A program made the position numbers and the translations under genes. The notes beneath the pieces are model-generated. The model was not told where the DNA came from, did not search any database, and saw only the letters and a program-made list of their open reading frames with translations. Of a stretch of DNA of 64,000 bases, positions 29,648 to 39,692 are shown one piece after another. Numbering within the stretch: position 1 is the first letter of the stretch; every line of letters begins with the position of its first letter. The stretch is from contig NZ_RSAA01000009.1 in the NCBI RefSeq assembly GCF_003931915.1, positions 124,001 to 188,000 on the forward strand, given 5' to 3'. Origin of the DNA: Saccharopolyspora rhizosphaerae (GTDB lineage: Bacteria > Actinomycetota > Actinomycetes > Mycobacteriales > Pseudonocardiaceae).

Positions 29648-29675
29648 GGGCCGCTCCCGATCCCGGGGGCGGCCC
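29648..29675 (+). terminator. groEL terminator
   Basis: GGGCCGCTCCCG (29648-29659) pairs with 29664-29675 through one G-T wobble around the loop ATCC, followed by TTCGTCTT. It starts 20 bases after the groEL stop. Confidence 0.75.
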
Positions 29676-29767
29676 TTCGTCTTCGCGCCAGGCGGCAGGT
29701 GCCCCGGTCGGGTCACGCCCGGATGTGTTGGACTGGGGTGTCACCGGTCGATGGGATGGGGAGCTCG

Positions 29768-31765
29768 ATGCGCGGTTCAGCCAGGTCGTTGGTGGTGTTC
29801 GTGGCCGGGGTGATGGCCTTGGCCGGCTGCACGAACTCCGCACCCGCGCCGCAGCAGCCCGCACCGGAGAGCTCCGACGCGTTGGCCGGCGAGGGCGTGC
29901 CGTCCGTGGTCCCGCAGCCCGAGGACATCACCCGGCTCGGCGACGACGTCGCGGTGCGCGGCAAGGTCGAGGTCGTGGTGGACCCGCTGGTGGACCGCCA
30001 GACCCAGGACCTGGCCAGGCGGGTGTTCGACCTCGCCGGAGCCGACGAGGTCGTCGTCCGCCCGCCCGGTGCGCCCGCCGGGGACGCCGCGCTGCGCGTG
30101 CGGATCGGCGAACGCACGTCCCCGACCGTGGTCAAGGGCCTGCAGGAGGCGCGCATGGGCGCCCCGGTGCCGATGGAGCGCGAGGCCTACGTTCTCGCGG
30201 TCCGGCCGGACGCCGACGCGGAGGTGTTCATCGGTGCCTCCGACCCGGCAGGGGCCTACTACGGCGTGCAGACGCTGCGGCAGCTGATCACTCCCGGCCG
30301 CGTCGCCGGTGTCGGCGTGCTGGACCGCCCCGCGATGCCGCTGCGCGGCGCGATCGAGGGCTTCTACGGTCCACCGTGGACGCACCAGGAGCGGATGGAC
30401 CAGCTGGCCTTCTACGGCGACGTCAAGCTCAACACCTACGTCTACGCGCCCAAGGACGACCCGTACCACCGGGAGAAGTGGCGCGAGCCCTACCCGGAGC
30501 AGGAGCTCGGCGAGGTGCGCGACCTGATCCGCCAAGCCGGTGCGCACCACGTCAAGTTCACCTTCGCGCTCTCGCCGGGCGGCTCCATCTGCTACAGCGA
30601 TCCGCGCGACTTCCAGGCGGTGCAGGCGAAGTTGCAGGCCATGTACGACGAGGGCGTCCGCGACTTCTCGCTGCCTCTGGACGACATCTCCTACACCCGC
30701 TGGAACTGCGCGGGCGACGAGCGCGTCTACGGCCGCCCGTCGGAGGGCGCGGCCGGGCGTGCGCAGGCCGACCTGCTCAACCGGGTGCAGCGCGAGTTCG
30801 TCGACACCCACCCCGGTGTGGCGCCGCTGCAGTTCGTGCCGACCGAGTACTCCGACGTCGACGACTCCGCGTACAAGTCGGCGATCCGCGAGGTGCTGGA
30901 CCCGCGCGTGCTGGTGATGTGGACCGGCGACGGCGTGATCCCGCGCCAGATCACCAAGGCCGACGCGCAGAAGGCCGCAGCGGTGTGGGGTCGTGAGGTC
31001 TTCCTGTGGGACAACTACCCGGTCAACGACTTCAACGGGTCACGCGGGCGGATCATGCTCGGCTCCTACGACAAGCGTGAGCGCGGGCTCAGCGACCAGC
31101 TGGCCGGCGACGTGGTCAACCCGATGAACCAGGCGGCGGCGAGCAAGGTCGTGGAGATCGGCGCGGCCGACTTCGCCTGGAACGACGAGGACTTCGACCC
31201 GCAGCGGGCGTGGCGGGCCGCCGCCGAGTACCTGGCCGGCGAGCGGCTCGCGGGTGACGAACCGGGGCTGCAGGCCGATCCGGCGACCGTCGAAGCGCTG
31301 CTGGTGTTCTTCGACCTGGAGCACATGGCACCGGTCGCCAACGGCTCGGCCTGGCTGCCACCGGCCCCCGAGCTCTCCCGTCGCCTGGACGCGTTCCACG
31401 CGGCCTGGGCGGGTGGCGACCGCCAGGCGGCGGCCCGCGACCTGCGCGCCTACGCGCAGCTGATCGCCGACGCGCCGGAGCGCATCCGTTCCGGGGCGCC
31501 GCAGGACTTCGTCACCGACACGAGCCACTGGCTGGCCGCGACGGACCAGTGGGGGCAAGCGCTGCTCGCCACCACCGCAGGACTGGAGGCCCGCGCCGCG
31601 GGCGACGAGAGCCTGGCCCGGGCGCGGTTCGACGAGGCGCGCTGGGCGGTCGACGCGGCGAAGCGGATCCGCTCCACCACCGCCGAGGTCCGCCCGGCGG
31701 GCCAGGTCCTGGTGGCGGACGGCGTCCTCGACACCTTCCTCGCCCAGGCCCCCGGCATGCGGTGA
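29768..31765 (+). CDS. GH84-family beta-N-acetylglucosaminidase, predicted lipoprotein
   Basis: The ATG at 29768 is used, with GGGGAG five bases upstream. A lipoprotein signal ends at LAGC (Cys21). Next come a GH20b/GH84 N-terminal domain (about 45-185) and the GH84 catalytic barrel, which opens with RGAIEGFYGPPWTH (193-206). The catalytic aspartate pair is D305-D306 in SLPLDDISY. A helical C-terminal region completes the 665 residues. GH84 enzymes remove GlcNAc from glycoproteins or glycans by substrate-assisted catalysis. Here it would act on the outer face of the membrane and release GlcNAc, which fits the DasR amino-sugar genes at the left end. No good dre site was found in front of it. 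Confidence 0.88.
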   Translation: MRGSARSLVVFVAGVMALAGCTNSAPAPQQPAPESSDALAGEGVPSVVPQPEDITRLGDDVAVRGKVEVVVDPLVDRQTQDLARRVFDLAGADEVVVRPPGAPAGDAALRVRIGERTSPTVVKGLQEARMGAPVPMEREAYVLAVRPDADAEVFIGASDPAGAYYGVQTLRQLITPGRVAGVGVLDRPAMPLRGAIEGFYGPPWTHQERMDQLAFYGDVKLNTYVYAPKDDPYHREKWREPYPEQELGEVRDLIRQAGAHHVKFTFALSPGGSICYSDPRDFQAVQAKLQAMYDEGVRDFSLPLDDISYTRWNCAGDERVYGRPSEGAAGRAQADLLNRVQREFVDTHPGVAPLQFVPTEYSDVDDSAYKSAIREVLDPRVLVMWTGDGVIPRQITKADAQKAAAVWGREVFLWDNYPVNDFNGSRGRIMLGSYDKRERGLSDQLAGDVVNPMNQAAASKVVEIGAADFAWNDEDFDPQRAWRAAAEYLAGERLAGDEPGLQADPATVEALLVFFDLEHMAPVANGSAWLPPAPELSRRLDAFHAAWAGGDRQAAARDLRAYAQLIADAPERIRSGAPQDFVTDTSHWLAATDQWGQALLATTAGLEARAAGDESLARARFDEARWAVDAAKRIRSTTAEVRPAGQVLVADGVLDTFLAQAPGMR

Positions 31766-31769
31766 CGGC

Positions 31770-32339
31770 TCAGGAGGACTGCTCGACGCCGACGTCGTCG
31801 CGGAAGATGTCGACGAGGTCGGTTTCCCGGGCCTCCCACCGGTCGTAGAGCGCGTCGCGTCCGTACCGGGCGACCAGCTGCGACTCCGCGCGGGTGATCG
31901 GGACGAGCGTGATCAGCTGCAGCACCGGCTGCCCGTCGTCGAGCAGCACGTCGAACTCGTCGCCGAGGTAGGGGTGCGGCGCCGCCAGGGCACCGGCGAT
32001 CGCGGTGTCGGGCAGCAGGACGCGGTCGTTCATGATCAGCGCGCCGTAGCCGACCCGCGCCTGCGACTCGGTGAGCAGCTCGGCGATCACGCCGACCAGG
32101 TGCTTGGCGTAGACCTCCTGCTCCTTGCGCAGCGTGCACAGCAGCTCTTGCGGCAGCGGCGCCCCGGCCGTGTGCTCGCGGAGACCGCTGGTCAGCACCG
32201 TCACGTGCGCGTCGTCCGCGTGATCGCAGTAGACGAGGTTGTACGCCCGCTCCCGTCCGCCCGCGCTGCGGCTGTCGGCACCCCGCACCCTCCCGACGTG
32301 CTTCTCGACGTGCGCCGGGAACCCCTGGAACCTGCTCAT
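31770..32339 (-). CDS. Suppressor-of-fused (SUFU) domain protein, copy 1
   Basis: The 189-residue product is a single bacterial SUFU-like domain: YNLVYCDHADDAHVTVLTSGL, ELLCTLRKEQE, VLLPDTAIAG and VLQLITLVPITRAESQLVARYG, then the helical DALYDRWEA end. A second member lies at 42230-42823. In bacteria such proteins are often found as immunity-like or accessory proteins, but no function is settled. The gene converges with the GH84 gene, four bases between stops. It is divergent from the coxD-like gene with 68 bases between starts, so their promoters must overlap. The ATG at 32339 is used. Confidence 0.8.
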   Translation of the reverse strand: MSRFQGFPAHVEKHVGRVRGADSRSAGGRERAYNLVYCDHADDAHVTVLTSGLREHTAGAPLPQELLCTLRKEQEVYAKHLVGVIAELLTESQARVGYGALIMNDRVLLPDTAIAGALAAPHPYLGDEFDVLLDDGQPVLQLITLVPITRAESQLVARYGRDALYDRWEARETDLVDIFRDDVGVEQSS

Positions 32340-32407
32340 GCCCCACCTCTGGATCGACCGACGCGCATCCTATGGGGTCACGGCGTGCGGTCGAATAGGC
32401 TCGGGGT

Positions 32408-33289
32408 GTGGCTGACGCTCCCGAGATGAAATCACCGGCCGAGGTCGCGGCGGCGCTGGACGAGACCGGTTACCTGCCCGACGACGGGATCGCGACCGCA
32501 GCGTTCCTGGCGATGCGGATGCGACGCCCGTTGCTGACCGAAGGCGAACCGGGCACCGGCAAGACCGCGCTCGCCCAGGCCTTGGCCTCGGCGCTCGGGG
32601 TGGACCTGATCCGCCTGCAGTGCCACGAGGGGATCGACGCCGCGCAGGCGCTCTACGACTGGGACTTCCCGCGCCAGCTCCTGCACCTGCGCACCCTGGA
32701 GGCCGTCTCCGGCGGTGAGCTCGACGCCGACGCCGCCGAGTCCTCGCTCTACACCCCGCGGTTCCTGCTGGCCAGGCCGCTGCTGCGGGCGTTGCAGGAA
32801 GCGCCGTGCGTGCTGCTGGTCGACGAGGTCGACCGCGCCGACGACGAGTTCGAGGCCTTCCTGCTGGAGGTGCTCTCGGAGTACGCGGTGAGCATTCCCG
32901 AGTACGGCGAGGTCCGCGCTCAGGAGCCGCCGATCGTCATCCTCACCTCCAACCGCACCCGCGAGGTCCACGACGCCCTGAAGCGGCGCTGCCTCTACCA
33001 CTGGCTGGAGCACCCGGGCCTGGAGCGCGAGGTCGCCATCCTCCGCCGGCGGCTCCCGGGCGTCGACGTCCGCCTGGCCGAGCAGGTCGCGGCGGCTCTG
33101 CAGCGGATGCGCCAGATGGAGCTGCTCAAGCCCCCGGGCGTGGCTGAAGCCATCGACTGGACCCAGGCCCTGCAGGCCCTGGGCGCGACGTCGCTGGACA
33201 CCGAGTCGGCGGCCACCACCCTCGGCGCCGTCCTCAAGTACCGCGAGGACGCCGAACGAGTCCAATCAGCAGGCATCGCCACCCCATGA
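32408..33289 (+). CDS. coxD: MoxR/CoxD-type AAA+ ATPase
   Basis: The 293-residue MoxR-family ATPase starts at GTG 32408. Walker A is GEPGTGKT (46-53), Walker B VLLVDE (135-140), sensor 1 ILTSNRTREV. CoxD-type MoxR proteins act with a VWA partner (CoxE) to mature the active site of CO-dehydrogenase-like molybdenum hydroxylases, probably sulfuration of the metal centre. That partner gene follows 66 bases downstream. It opens a seven-gene set for such an enzyme. Confidence 0.9.
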   Translation: MADAPEMKSPAEVAAALDETGYLPDDGIATAAFLAMRMRRPLLTEGEPGTGKTALAQALASALGVDLIRLQCHEGIDAAQALYDWDFPRQLLHLRTLEAVSGGELDADAAESSLYTPRFLLARPLLRALQEAPCVLLVDEVDRADDEFEAFLLEVLSEYAVSIPEYGEVRAQEPPIVILTSNRTREVHDALKRRCLYHWLEHPGLEREVAILRRRLPGVDVRLAEQVAAALQRMRQMELLKPPGVAEAIDWTQALQALGATSLDTESAATTLGAVLKYREDAERVQSAGIATP

Positions 33290-33355
33290 CGGCGACCCGG
33301 GGACGGAAGCGCAGTGATCGGGCGGACCCGAGGTGACCAGGAGGGAGGTGCGGCG

Positions 33356-34504
33356 ATGGCGGAGACGGTGACCGGGCTCGTGGGGTTCGCGCGGGCGTTG
33401 CGGCACTCCGGGATGGCCGTGGGACCGAACCGGGTGCAGAGCTTCCTGGCGGCCGTGGAGCAGGTGGGGCTCGACGAGCGCGAGGGCGTGTACTGGGCAG
33501 GGCGGTTGACCCTCTGCTCCGAGCCGGACGACGTCGCCCGGTACGACGCGGCCTTCGAGACCTGGTTCAGCGCGGAGCCGATGCGGGTGGAGCAGCCGGC
33601 CGGGCCGGTGTCGCGTCCGGCGCGGATCGCGGCGCTCAGCGCCGACGCCTCCGACGGCGAGGGCGACGGGGAGGGCGACGACCCGCTCGCGGCCGCCGCC
33701 AGCGACGCGGAGGTGCTGCGGAACCGCGACGTCACCGAGCTCAGCGCCGCTGAACGCGAGCACCTCCGCCGGATGCTGGCGGTGCTGCGCCCGGAGCCGC
33801 CGACGCGGCCGGCGCTGCGCCGCGAGCCGGGCAGGCGCGGGGCGCTGAGCCCCCGCGCGACGCTGCGGTCGATGCTGCGCTCCGGGGGAGAGCCGGTGCG
33901 GTTGCCGCGGCAGCACCGCTCCCGGCGGGCCCGCCGCGTGGTGCTGCTGATCGACGTCTCGGGCTCGATGAGCCCGTACTCCGACGCGCTGCTGCGCTTC
34001 GCGCACGTCGTGGTCCGCCGCGCTCCGGCGAGCACCGAGGTCTTCACCCTCGGGACCCGGATGACGCGGGTGAGCAGGCAGTTGCGCCAGCGCGACCCGG
34101 AGAGCGCGCTGCAGGCGGCCTCCCGAGCGGTCCCCGACTTCTCCGGAGGCACCCGGTTGGGTGACACTCTCCGGGTGTTCTTGGACAGGTGGGGACAGCG
34201 CGGCATGGCGCGCGGTTCCGTCGTGGTGCTCTTCTCCGACGGGTGGGAGCGCGGCGACGCCTCCGAGCTGGCCGACCAGATGCGCCGGCTGCACCGCCTG
34301 TCGCGCGGCGTGATCTGGGCGAACCCGCACGCGGGGCACGACGGATACCAACCCGTGCAATCCGGAATCATCGCGGCCCTCCCGCACGTTGACCGGATGG
34401 TGGCCGGTCACAGTCTGAGGTCGCTCGAGGACATCTGGTCATGGGTTCGCAGGCTGTCGCAGTCCGGGGAGCAGCTCCCCGGCGTACCGGTCGGTTTCGC
34501 CTGA
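33356..34504 (+). CDS. coxE: VWA-containing CoxE-like protein
   Basis: The ATG at 33356 has GGAGGGAGG upstream; an in-frame ATG 14 codons earlier is less well placed. The 382-residue product has an acidic linker (about 95-112) and a C-terminal VWA domain with the MIDAS motif D200-V-S-G-S, then TRLGDTL (MIDAS Thr region) and FSDGWERGD. It is the expected partner of the MoxR ATPase in Mo-hydroxylase maturation. Both genes are cotranscribed ahead of the xdhC-like gene. Confidence 0.9.
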   Translation: MAETVTGLVGFARALRHSGMAVGPNRVQSFLAAVEQVGLDEREGVYWAGRLTLCSEPDDVARYDAAFETWFSAEPMRVEQPAGPVSRPARIAALSADASDGEGDGEGDDPLAAAASDAEVLRNRDVTELSAAEREHLRRMLAVLRPEPPTRPALRREPGRRGALSPRATLRSMLRSGGEPVRLPRQHRSRRARRVVLLIDVSGSMSPYSDALLRFAHVVVRRAPASTEVFTLGTRMTRVSRQLRQRDPESALQAASRAVPDFSGGTRLGDTLRVFLDRWGQRGMARGSVVVLFSDGWERGDASELADQMRRLHRLSRGVIWANPHAGHDGYQPVQSGIIAALPHVDRMVAGHSLRSLEDIWSWVRRLSQSGEQLPGVPVGFA

Positions 34505-34556
34505 CACCGGCCCTGGTGGATGCTTGGAGGGCCGGTACGGCCCGTGGAGGTGCGCT

Positions 34557-35675
34557 GTGCGTGACGTGTTGGACGACTTGACCAAGCGCTGGGAGGCCGG
34601 CGAGTCCGTCGGACTGGGCACCGTGGTGGCCACCTTCCGCTCCGCTCCCCGCCCGGCGGGCGCCTCGATGCTCGTCACCCAAGAGGGTGAAGCTGTCGGC
34701 AGCGTCTCCGGCGGCTGCGTGGAAGGCGCTGTCTACGAGGAGGGCACGGCGGTCCTGCAGGGCTCCGAGCCGGTGCTGCGGCGGTACGGAGTCAGCGACG
34801 ACGACGCCTTCGCGGTGGGCCTGACCTGCGGCGGCATCCTCGACGTCTTCGTCGAGCGGATCGACCGGGAGACCTTCCCGGACCTCGACGAGGTGGCGGC
34901 CTCGGTGCGCGCCGAGGAGCCGGTCGCGGTGGCCACCGTCGTCGAGCACCCGGACCCGGCGAAGGTCGGCACCCACCTGCTGATCTGGCGCGAGCGGGTG
35001 CGCGGCTCGCTCGGCGCCTCGCGGGTGGACGACGCGGTGGTCGACGACGCGCGCGGCATGCTCGCCAGCGGCCGCAGCGGGGTCATCGAGTACGGCCCGG
35101 AGGGCCAGCGCCGCGGCGAGGGCATGCGGGTGTTCGTCAACTCCTTCGAGCCGCCACCCCGCATGCTGGTCTTCGGCGCGATCGACTTCGCCGCCGCGAT
35201 GGCCCGGATGGGTGCGTTCCTGGGCTACCGGGTGACGGTCTGCGACGCCCGCCCGGTGTTCGCGACCAACAGCCGCTTCCCCGGCGTCGACGACGTGGTC
35301 GTGGACTGGCCGCACCGCTACCTCGCCAACGAGGCGGAGCAGGGGCGGATCGACGAGCGCACCGCGGTCATGGTGCTCACCCACGACCCGAAGTTCGACG
35401 TCCCGGTGCTCAAGGAAGCCCTGCGCATGGACGTCGGCTACATCGGTGCGATGGGCTCGCGGCGCACGCACGAGAACCGCCTGGACCGGCTGCGCGAGGA
35501 GGGCGTCACCGAGGAGGAGCTGGCCCGCGTGTCCTCGCCGATCGGCCTGGACCTGGGTGCCCGCACTCCCGAGGAGACCGCCGTGTCGATCGCGGCCGAG
35601 CTGATCGCGCTGCGCTGGGGCGGCCGTGGTGTGAGGCTTTCCGATGTGGAGGGTCCGATCCACCACCACGACTGA
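34557..35675 (+). CDS. XdhC/CoxF-family molybdenum cofactor maturation factor
   Basis: GTG 34557 is chosen because GTGGAGG lies six bases before it. The 372-residue product has the N-terminal XdhC/CoxI domain (LGTVVATFRSAPRPAGASM, GSVSGGCVEGAVYEEG, GLTCGGILDVFVE) and the C-terminal Rossmann-like XdhC_C domain (RMLVFGAIDFAAAMAR, DWPHRYL, YIGAMGSRRTHENR). XdhC binds and sulfurates the molybdenum cofactor before insertion into the apo-hydroxylase. Its location between coxD-coxE and the structural genes agrees. Confidence 0.92.
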   Translation: MRDVLDDLTKRWEAGESVGLGTVVATFRSAPRPAGASMLVTQEGEAVGSVSGGCVEGAVYEEGTAVLQGSEPVLRRYGVSDDDAFAVGLTCGGILDVFVERIDRETFPDLDEVAASVRAEEPVAVATVVEHPDPAKVGTHLLIWRERVRGSLGASRVDDAVVDDARGMLASGRSGVIEYGPEGQRRGEGMRVFVNSFEPPPRMLVFGAIDFAAAMARMGAFLGYRVTVCDARPVFATNSRFPGVDDVVVDWPHRYLANEAEQGRIDERTAVMVLTHDPKFDVPVLKEALRMDVGYIGAMGSRRTHENRLDRLREEGVTEEELARVSSPIGLDLGARTPEETAVSIAAELIALRWGGRGVRLSDVEGPIHHHD

Positions 35676-35787
35676 GTTGCTCTTGCTCTCGCCGGGACGG
35701 AGTAGGACCCTCTAGCGGAGTGACACCCGTCACTCGGCGGAGAGTCGTGTTCCCGAACGATCGCGCTCCTGGCGAGGAGGCCGTTCC

Positions 35788-36354
35788 ATGCCCCGCATCA
35801 CCGTCAACGTAGACGGCACGAAGTACACCGACGAAGTGGAACCGAGGACGCTGCTCGTGCAGTACTTGCGCGAGCAGCTCGGCAAGACGGGCACCGTCGT
35901 GGGTTGCGACACCAGCAACTGCGGTGCCTGCACCGTCCACATGGACGGGCACAGCGTCAAGTCGTGTTCGGTCCTGGCAGTGCAGGCCGACGGCCACGAC
36001 GTGACCACGATCGAAGGTCTGGCCCAGGACGGCAAGCTGCACCCGTTGCAGCAGGCCTTCCACGACAACCACGCGTTGCAGTGCGGTTTCTGCACGCCCG
36101 GCATGATCATGCAAGCGCTCGACCTGCTCGCCGACGATCCCGAACCGGATGAGCAGGCGGTGCGCGAAGGCATGGAGGGCAACCTCTGCCGGTGCACCGG
36201 CTACCAGAACATCGTCCGAGCGGTGCGCGACGCGGCCCAGCGCATGGAACCGGGCGCCGGGCCCGCGGCCGAGCACACCGAGGACACGCCCATGCAGCGC
36301 ATGCCGGCTGACGAGCGGGCCGGCGCCGAGGCCACGGGAGGTCGCCAGTCATGA
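35788..36354 (+). CDS. coxS: [2Fe-2S] small subunit of a CO-dehydrogenase/xanthine-dehydrogenase-type hydroxylase
   Basis: The 188-residue subunit carries both cluster domains. The plant-type ferredoxin cluster uses Cys40, Cys45, Cys48 and Cys60 ([10 protein letters not shown]). The helical domain cluster uses Cys99, Cys102, Cys134 and Cys136 (CGFCTPG and CRCTGY). It passes electrons from the Mo site to FAD. Homologues are usually about 155-165 residues; here a polar tail of some 35 residues follows the conserved end. GAGGAGG precedes the ATG at 35788. Its stop overlaps the coxL start (ATGA). Confidence 0.93.
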   Translation: MPRITVNVDGTKYTDEVEPRTLLVQYLREQLGKTGTVVGCDTSNCGACTVHMDGHSVKSCSVLAVQADGHDVTTIEGLAQDGKLHPLQQAFHDNHALQCGFCTPGMIMQALDLLADDPEPDEQAVREGMEGNLCRCTGYQNIVRAVRDAAQRMEPGAGPAAEHTEDTPMQRMPADERAGAEATGGRQS

Positions 36355-38783
36355 CGGCAGTGGCAGAACCGGAACTCGGGCGTTCCCGCAAGCGCAAGGA
36401 GGACGCGCGGCTGGTCACCGGCCGCACGCGGTGGACCGACAACCTCGCCCCGAGCGGGACGGTCCACATGGCGGTCTTGCGCTCGCCCATGGCCCACGCC
36501 CGGATCACCTCGATCGACACCGGAGCGGCCGAGGAGATGCCGGGAGTTATCGCGGTCGTCACCGGCCGCGACATCGCCGACGTCCAGGGCAGCCTGCCGT
36601 GCGCGTGGCCGATCACCGAGGACATGAAGTCCCCGCCGGCGCCACCGATGGCCGTCGACGAGGTGCACTTCGCCGGCGAGGCCGTCGCGATGGTCGCCGC
36701 CCGCTCGGCGGCCGAGGCGCGCGACGCGATGGACGCCATCGACGTCGACTACGAGGACCTGCCGGTCGTGCTGGACATGCCCTCGGCGATCGAGGACGGA
36801 TCACCGCTGGTCCACCAGGACCTCGGCACCAACACCAACGCGGTGTGGACCTTCGACTCGGCCGAAGCGGGCACCGGTGGGCACGTCGAGCAGGCGCTGG
36901 CCGACGCGGAGGTGCGCGTCGACCGGACCTTCCGGCAGCAGCGGCTGATCCCGGCGTTCATGGAGCCCCGCTCGGTGGTCGTCGACCCGACCGGTGAGCA
37001 GATCACCGTCTGGTCGGCCACCCAGGTCCCGCACATCCTGCGCGTCATGCTCGCCATGACGCTGGGCGTGTCCGAGAGCAAGATCCGGGTCATCGCACCC
37101 GACGTCGGCGGCGGTTTCGGCGGCAAGCTGCAGGTCACGCCGGAGGAAGTGCTCACCTTCCTGATGGCGCAGCGGCTCGGGCGTCCGGTCAAGTGGACCG
37201 AGACCCGTTCGGAGACGATGGTGTCCGGCCACCACGGCCGCGACCAGATCCAGAAGCTGTCGCTGGCGGCCACCCGCGACGGGCGGATCACCGGGCTCAA
37301 GGTCGAACTGCTCGCGGACATGGGTGCCTACCTGCGGCTGGTCACGCCGGGCGTGCCGATCCTGGGCGCGCTGATGTTCAACTCGATCTACAAGATCCCG
37401 GCGTACCACTTCAGCTGCACCAACGTGTTCACCAACAAGACGCCGACCGACGCCTACCGCGGCGCCGGGCGTCCGGAGGCCACCTTCGCCATCGAGCGGA
37501 TGATGGACGAGCTGGCCGCCGAGCTGGGCGTGGACCCGATGGAGGTGCGGCGGAAGAACTGGATCGCCCACGACGAGTTCCCGTACACCACGGTGGCGGG
37601 ACTGACCTACGACTCGGGCAACTACGAGGCGGCGACCGACAAGGCGGTGGACCTGTTCGGCTACACCGCGCTGCGCGAGGAGCAGGAACGCCGCCGTCGC
37701 GAGAACGACCCGGTCCAGCTGGGCATCGGCATCTCCACCTTCACCGAGATGTGCGGGCTCGCGCCCTCGCGGGTGCTGGGGTCGCTGTCCTACGGCGCGG
37801 GCGGCTGGGAGCACGCGTCGATCCGGATGCTGCCCACCGGCAAGGTCGAGGTCGTCACGGGCTCGTCCCCGCACGGCCAGGGGCACGTGACGGCGTGGAG
37901 CCAGATCGTGGCCGACCGGCTCGGCGTCCCGTTCGAGGACGTCGAAGTGCTGCACGGCGACACGCAGATCTCACCGCGCGGCATGGACACCTACGGGTCC
38001 CGGTCGCTGGCGGTCGGTGGCATGGCCGTCGTCGCGGCTGCCGACAAGGTCGTCGACAAGGCCCGGCCCGTCGCCGCGCACATGCTCGAGTGCTCCGAGG
38101 AGGACCTGGAGTTCGCCTCCGGGCGGTTCAGCGTCCGCGGCACCGACCGGGGCGTGGGCATCACCGAGGTCTCGCTCGCGGTCTTCGCCGCGCACGACCT
38201 GCCCGACGGGGTCGAGCCGAACCTCGACTCCGACGCCACGTTCGACCCGGAGAACTTCTCCTTCCCGCACGGCACCCACCTCTGCGCGACCGAGGTGGAC
38301 ACCGAGACCGGCGAGGTCAAGATCCGCAAGTACGTGTGCGTGGACGACATCGGCTCGGTGATCAACCCGCTGATCGTCGAGGGCCAGGTGCACGGCGGGC
38401 TCGCGCAGGGCATCGCTCAAGCGCTCTTCGAGGAGGCCGTCTACGACGAGACCGGCACGCTCACCACGGGCACGCTCGCCGACTACCTGGTGCCGTCGGC
38501 CGCCGACCTGCCCGAGTTCACGACCGACCGCACCGAGACCCGCGCGACCTCGAACGCGTTGGGCGTCAAGGGCGTGGGCGAGGCGGGGACCATCGCCTCC
38601 ACGCCGGCGGTGGTGAACGCGATCGTCGACGCGTTGCGGCCGATGGGCGTCAACGACGTCGAGATGCCCTGCTCGCCGCAGCGCGTGTGGCGGGCGATGA
38701 CCGGCGCCCGAGCGTCCGGTCAGACCGCGCCGGAGGCAGGCGGCGGACTCGGTTCGATGAAGCCCGAGGGAGGTGCCCAGTGA
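36351..38783 (+). CDS. coxL: Molybdopterin-binding large subunit, form II CO-dehydrogenase-like
   Basis: The 810-residue catalytic subunit has the aldehyde-oxidase/xanthine-dehydrogenase a/b hammerhead start and the Mo-binding domain. Key elements are DVGGGFGGK (251-259), the active-site loop AYRGAGR (368-374) and GVGEAGTI near the C terminus with the catalytic glutamate. True form I CO dehydrogenases carry AYxCSFR with the Cu-binding cysteine. The AYRGAGR loop marks form II, whose substrates are mostly unknown and may be purines, aldehydes or N-heterocycles. It is coupled to coxS before it and coxM after it by 4-base overlaps. Confidence 0.92.
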   Translation: MTAVAEPELGRSRKRKEDARLVTGRTRWTDNLAPSGTVHMAVLRSPMAHARITSIDTGAAEEMPGVIAVVTGRDIADVQGSLPCAWPITEDMKSPPAPPMAVDEVHFAGEAVAMVAARSAAEARDAMDAIDVDYEDLPVVLDMPSAIEDGSPLVHQDLGTNTNAVWTFDSAEAGTGGHVEQALADAEVRVDRTFRQQRLIPAFMEPRSVVVDPTGEQITVWSATQVPHILRVMLAMTLGVSESKIRVIAPDVGGGFGGKLQVTPEEVLTFLMAQRLGRPVKWTETRSETMVSGHHGRDQIQKLSLAATRDGRITGLKVELLADMGAYLRLVTPGVPILGALMFNSIYKIPAYHFSCTNVFTNKTPTDAYRGAGRPEATFAIERMMDELAAELGVDPMEVRRKNWIAHDEFPYTTVAGLTYDSGNYEAATDKAVDLFGYTALREEQERRRRENDPVQLGIGISTFTEMCGLAPSRVLGSLSYGAGGWEHASIRMLPTGKVEVVTGSSPHGQGHVTAWSQIVADRLGVPFEDVEVLHGDTQISPRGMDTYGSRSLAVGGMAVVAAADKVVDKARPVAAHMLECSEEDLEFASGRFSVRGTDRGVGITEVSLAVFAAHDLPDGVEPNLDSDATFDPENFSFPHGTHLCATEVDTETGEVKIRKYVCVDDIGSVINPLIVEGQVHGGLAQGIAQALFEEAVYDETGTLTTGTLADYLVPSAADLPEFTTDRTETRATSNALGVKGVGEAGTIASTPAVVNAIVDALRPMGVNDVEMPCSPQRVWRAMTGARASGQTAPEAGGGLGSMKPEGGAQ

Positions 38784-39634
38784 TCCCGGCCCAGTTCGAG
38801 TACGTCGCGCCGTCGAGCGTCGACGAAGCGGTCTCCGCGCTCGCGTCGGCAGGCGAGGACGCCAAGGTGCTCGGCGGCGGGCAGAGCCTGCTGCCCGTGC
38901 TGCGGATGCGGATGGCCGATCCGAGCACGATCGTCGACGTCGGCCGCATCCCCGAGATGCGGGGCGTGCGCGAGGACGGCGACCAGCTCGTCATCGGTGC
39001 CATGACCACCCACCACGAGGTGCAGCGGGACCCGCTGATCCGGCAGCACGCCGAGCTGCTCTCGCTGGCTACCCGCACCGTGGCCGACCCGCAGGTGCGC
39101 CACCGGGGCACCTTCGGCGGCTCGCTGGCGCACGCCGACCCGGCCGGTGACCTGCCGGCCCCGGCGCTCGCGCTGGACGCGGAGATGGTCATCGCCGGCC
39201 CCTCGGGCAGGCGGACGGTCCCGGCCTCGGAGTTCTTCGTCGACTACTTCACCACCGCGCTGGAACCTTCCGATCTGCTGGTCGAGGTGCGGATGCCGAA
39301 GTGGACCGGGTGGAACGCCCACTACGAGAAGTTCAACCGGGTGGCCCAGGCCTGGTCGATCGTCGGCGTCGCCGCGGCGGTGCGGGTCTCCGGCGGCGCG
39401 ATCGCCGAAGCGCGCATCGCGCTGACCAACATGGGCGCCACGCCCATCCGCGCCACGGGAGTCGAGCAGGCGCTGGTCGGCCAGCAGGCCACCGCCGAGG
39501 CCGTCCGAGCGGCGGCCCGGCACGCCACCGAAGGCACCAGCCCGGCCGGCGATGCCAGCGCGGACGTCGACTACCGCGAACACCTCGCCGAAGTGCTGAC
39601 GGGTCGGGCGGTCCTGGCGGCAGCAGGAGCCTGA
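38780..39634 (+). CDS. coxM: FAD-binding medium subunit
   Basis: The start is GTG 38780, overlapping the coxL stop (GTGA), with GGGAGG upstream. The 284-residue subunit shows the FAD-binding PCMH-type fold: KVLGGGQSLLPVLRMRMA, IGAMTTHHEVQRD and RHRGTFGGSLAHADPAGDLPA (split over residues about 98-120), then a CO_deh_flav_C domain. It takes electrons from the Fe-S subunit and hands them to an external acceptor. A hairpin separates it from the coxG-like gene. Confidence 0.93.
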   Translation: MIPAQFEYVAPSSVDEAVSALASAGEDAKVLGGGQSLLPVLRMRMADPSTIVDVGRIPEMRGVREDGDQLVIGAMTTHHEVQRDPLIRQHAELLSLATRTVADPQVRHRGTFGGSLAHADPAGDLPAPALALDAEMVIAGPSGRRTVPASEFFVDYFTTALEPSDLLVEVRMPKWTGWNAHYEKFNRVAQAWSIVGVAAAVRVSGGAIAEARIALTNMGATPIRATGVEQALVGQQATAEAVRAAARHATEGTSPAGDASADVDYREHLAEVLTGRAVLAAAGA

Positions 39635-39648
39635 TCGCGCTCGTCTGG

Positions 39649-39692
39649 TTCGGGTCTGGTGGCGTTCCTCCGGAATCGCCACCAGACCCGAA
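39649..39692. terminator. 16-bp perfect hairpin between coxM and coxG
   Basis: TTCGGGTCTGGTGGCG (39649-39664) is exactly complementary to 39677-39692 across a 12-base loop. It begins 15 bases after the coxM stop. It could end the SLM transcript or act as partial terminator and stabiliser, leaving coxG weaker or on its own promoter. Confidence 0.65.

Noticed and set aside
29731..29750. dre site in front of the GH84 gene
   Set aside because: ACTGG and CCGGT arms are visible, but the spacing and centre do not fit the consensus.
36351..38783. Genuine aerobic CO dehydrogenase (form I)
   Set aside because: The active-site loop is AYRGAGR and lacks the Cu-binding cysteine of the form I AYxCSFR motif.
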